A DNA stretch of 15,536 nt. Source: an uncultured bacterium. GTDB taxonomy: Bacteria; Actinomycetota; Coriobacteriia; Coriobacteriales; Coriobacteriaceae. The translations under genes were made by a program, and so were the position numbers. This document shows, one piece after another, positions 15,513 to 15,536 of the stretch. The stretch's first letter is position 1, and each line of letters starts with the position of its first letter. The notes under the pieces were generated by a model, which had not been told where the DNA came from, did no database searches, and saw only the letters and a list, made by a program, of their open reading frames with translations. The stretch is from assembly GCA_905214905.1 (NCBI GenBank), contig CAJMNK010000049.1:1-15536 (forward strand), read 5' to 3'.

Positions 15513-15536
15513 CAGTCCTGCTCGCACGAAGAGCAC
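15513..15536 (+). repeat. Second, window-truncated copy of the sdaA-upstream palindrome
   Basis: CAGTCCTGCTCGCACGAAGA and the following GCAC match 8955-8979 except for one missing A and one G-to-A change. The preceding 15485-15512 also has a similar layout to 8930-8954 (a GGGC-TTAGG / GGGCATAAGG block, then a TGCTC block). The sequence stops exactly where the central hairpin would turn, so the right half is not visible. Confidence 0.65.

Noticed and set aside
13875..15536. A long open frame on the - strand (over 550 codons) covering priA and def
   Set aside because: It is antisense to two unmistakable genes with intact catalytic motifs. Its translation is Gly/Val/His/Leu-rich with no domain, as expected for the reverse frame of high-GC coding DNA.

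Overview
The window reads as a high-GC, monoderm actinobacterium of the class Coriobacteriia, most like a Collinsella-type gut organism. This rests on the codon use, the protein sequences (PriA, MetK, GltX, a single-chain Fe-S serine dehydratase with an ACT domain) and the many short palindromic intergenic repeats. It is an inference from familiarity with the group; there is no rRNA or other taxonomic marker here.

Layout. (1) 1-1648: the end of a cobalamin (corrin ring) operon on the + strand, a CobJ/CbiH-CbiC fusion cut by the window edge and then CobK/CbiJ overlapping it by 4 nt. The first gene changes abruptly in base composition inside its reading frame: about 49% GC over 1-360, about 69% over 361-600. 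(2) 1649-1860: a GC-rich hairpin, a short decayed piece that looks like an IS21-type transposase, and an AT-richer inverted repeat. This looks like the scarred edge of an acquired cobalamin block. (3) 1861-5281, - strand: a MacA/MacB-like exporter operon (adaptor, ATPase, permease) with overlapping stop and start codons. (4) 5414-7138, - strand: a membrane-anchored L,D-transpeptidase. (5) 7288-8895, - strand: iron-sulfur L-serine dehydratase. (6) 9209-10489, - strand: S-adenosylmethionine synthetase. (7) 10767-12242, + strand: glutamyl-tRNA synthetase. (8) 12453-15461, + strand: primosomal helicase priA and peptide deformylase def, probably co-transcribed.

Functionally this is mostly chromosomal housekeeping (SAM supply, tRNA charging, replication restart, N-terminal processing, envelope work) with a corrin-pathway fragment at the left. 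No defence island, phage, CRISPR array or intact mobile element is visible, and no tRNA or rRNA was recognised.

The notable unexplained content lies between genes. There are at least five structured palindromic elements: 1780-1848, 8919-9040 (with a second, cut copy at 15513-15536), 10599-10682, 12319-12420, and a degraded one at 9086-9124. Several share GGGACA/TGTCCC ends, also seen in the sdaA terminator hairpin at 7249-7268. They look like REP/BIME-type or miniature dispersed repeats. Other points worth attention are the mosaic cobJ-cbiC gene, a canonical-looking sliding-clamp motif at the extreme N-terminus of PriA, and a CxxCxxC tail on the serine dehydratase.
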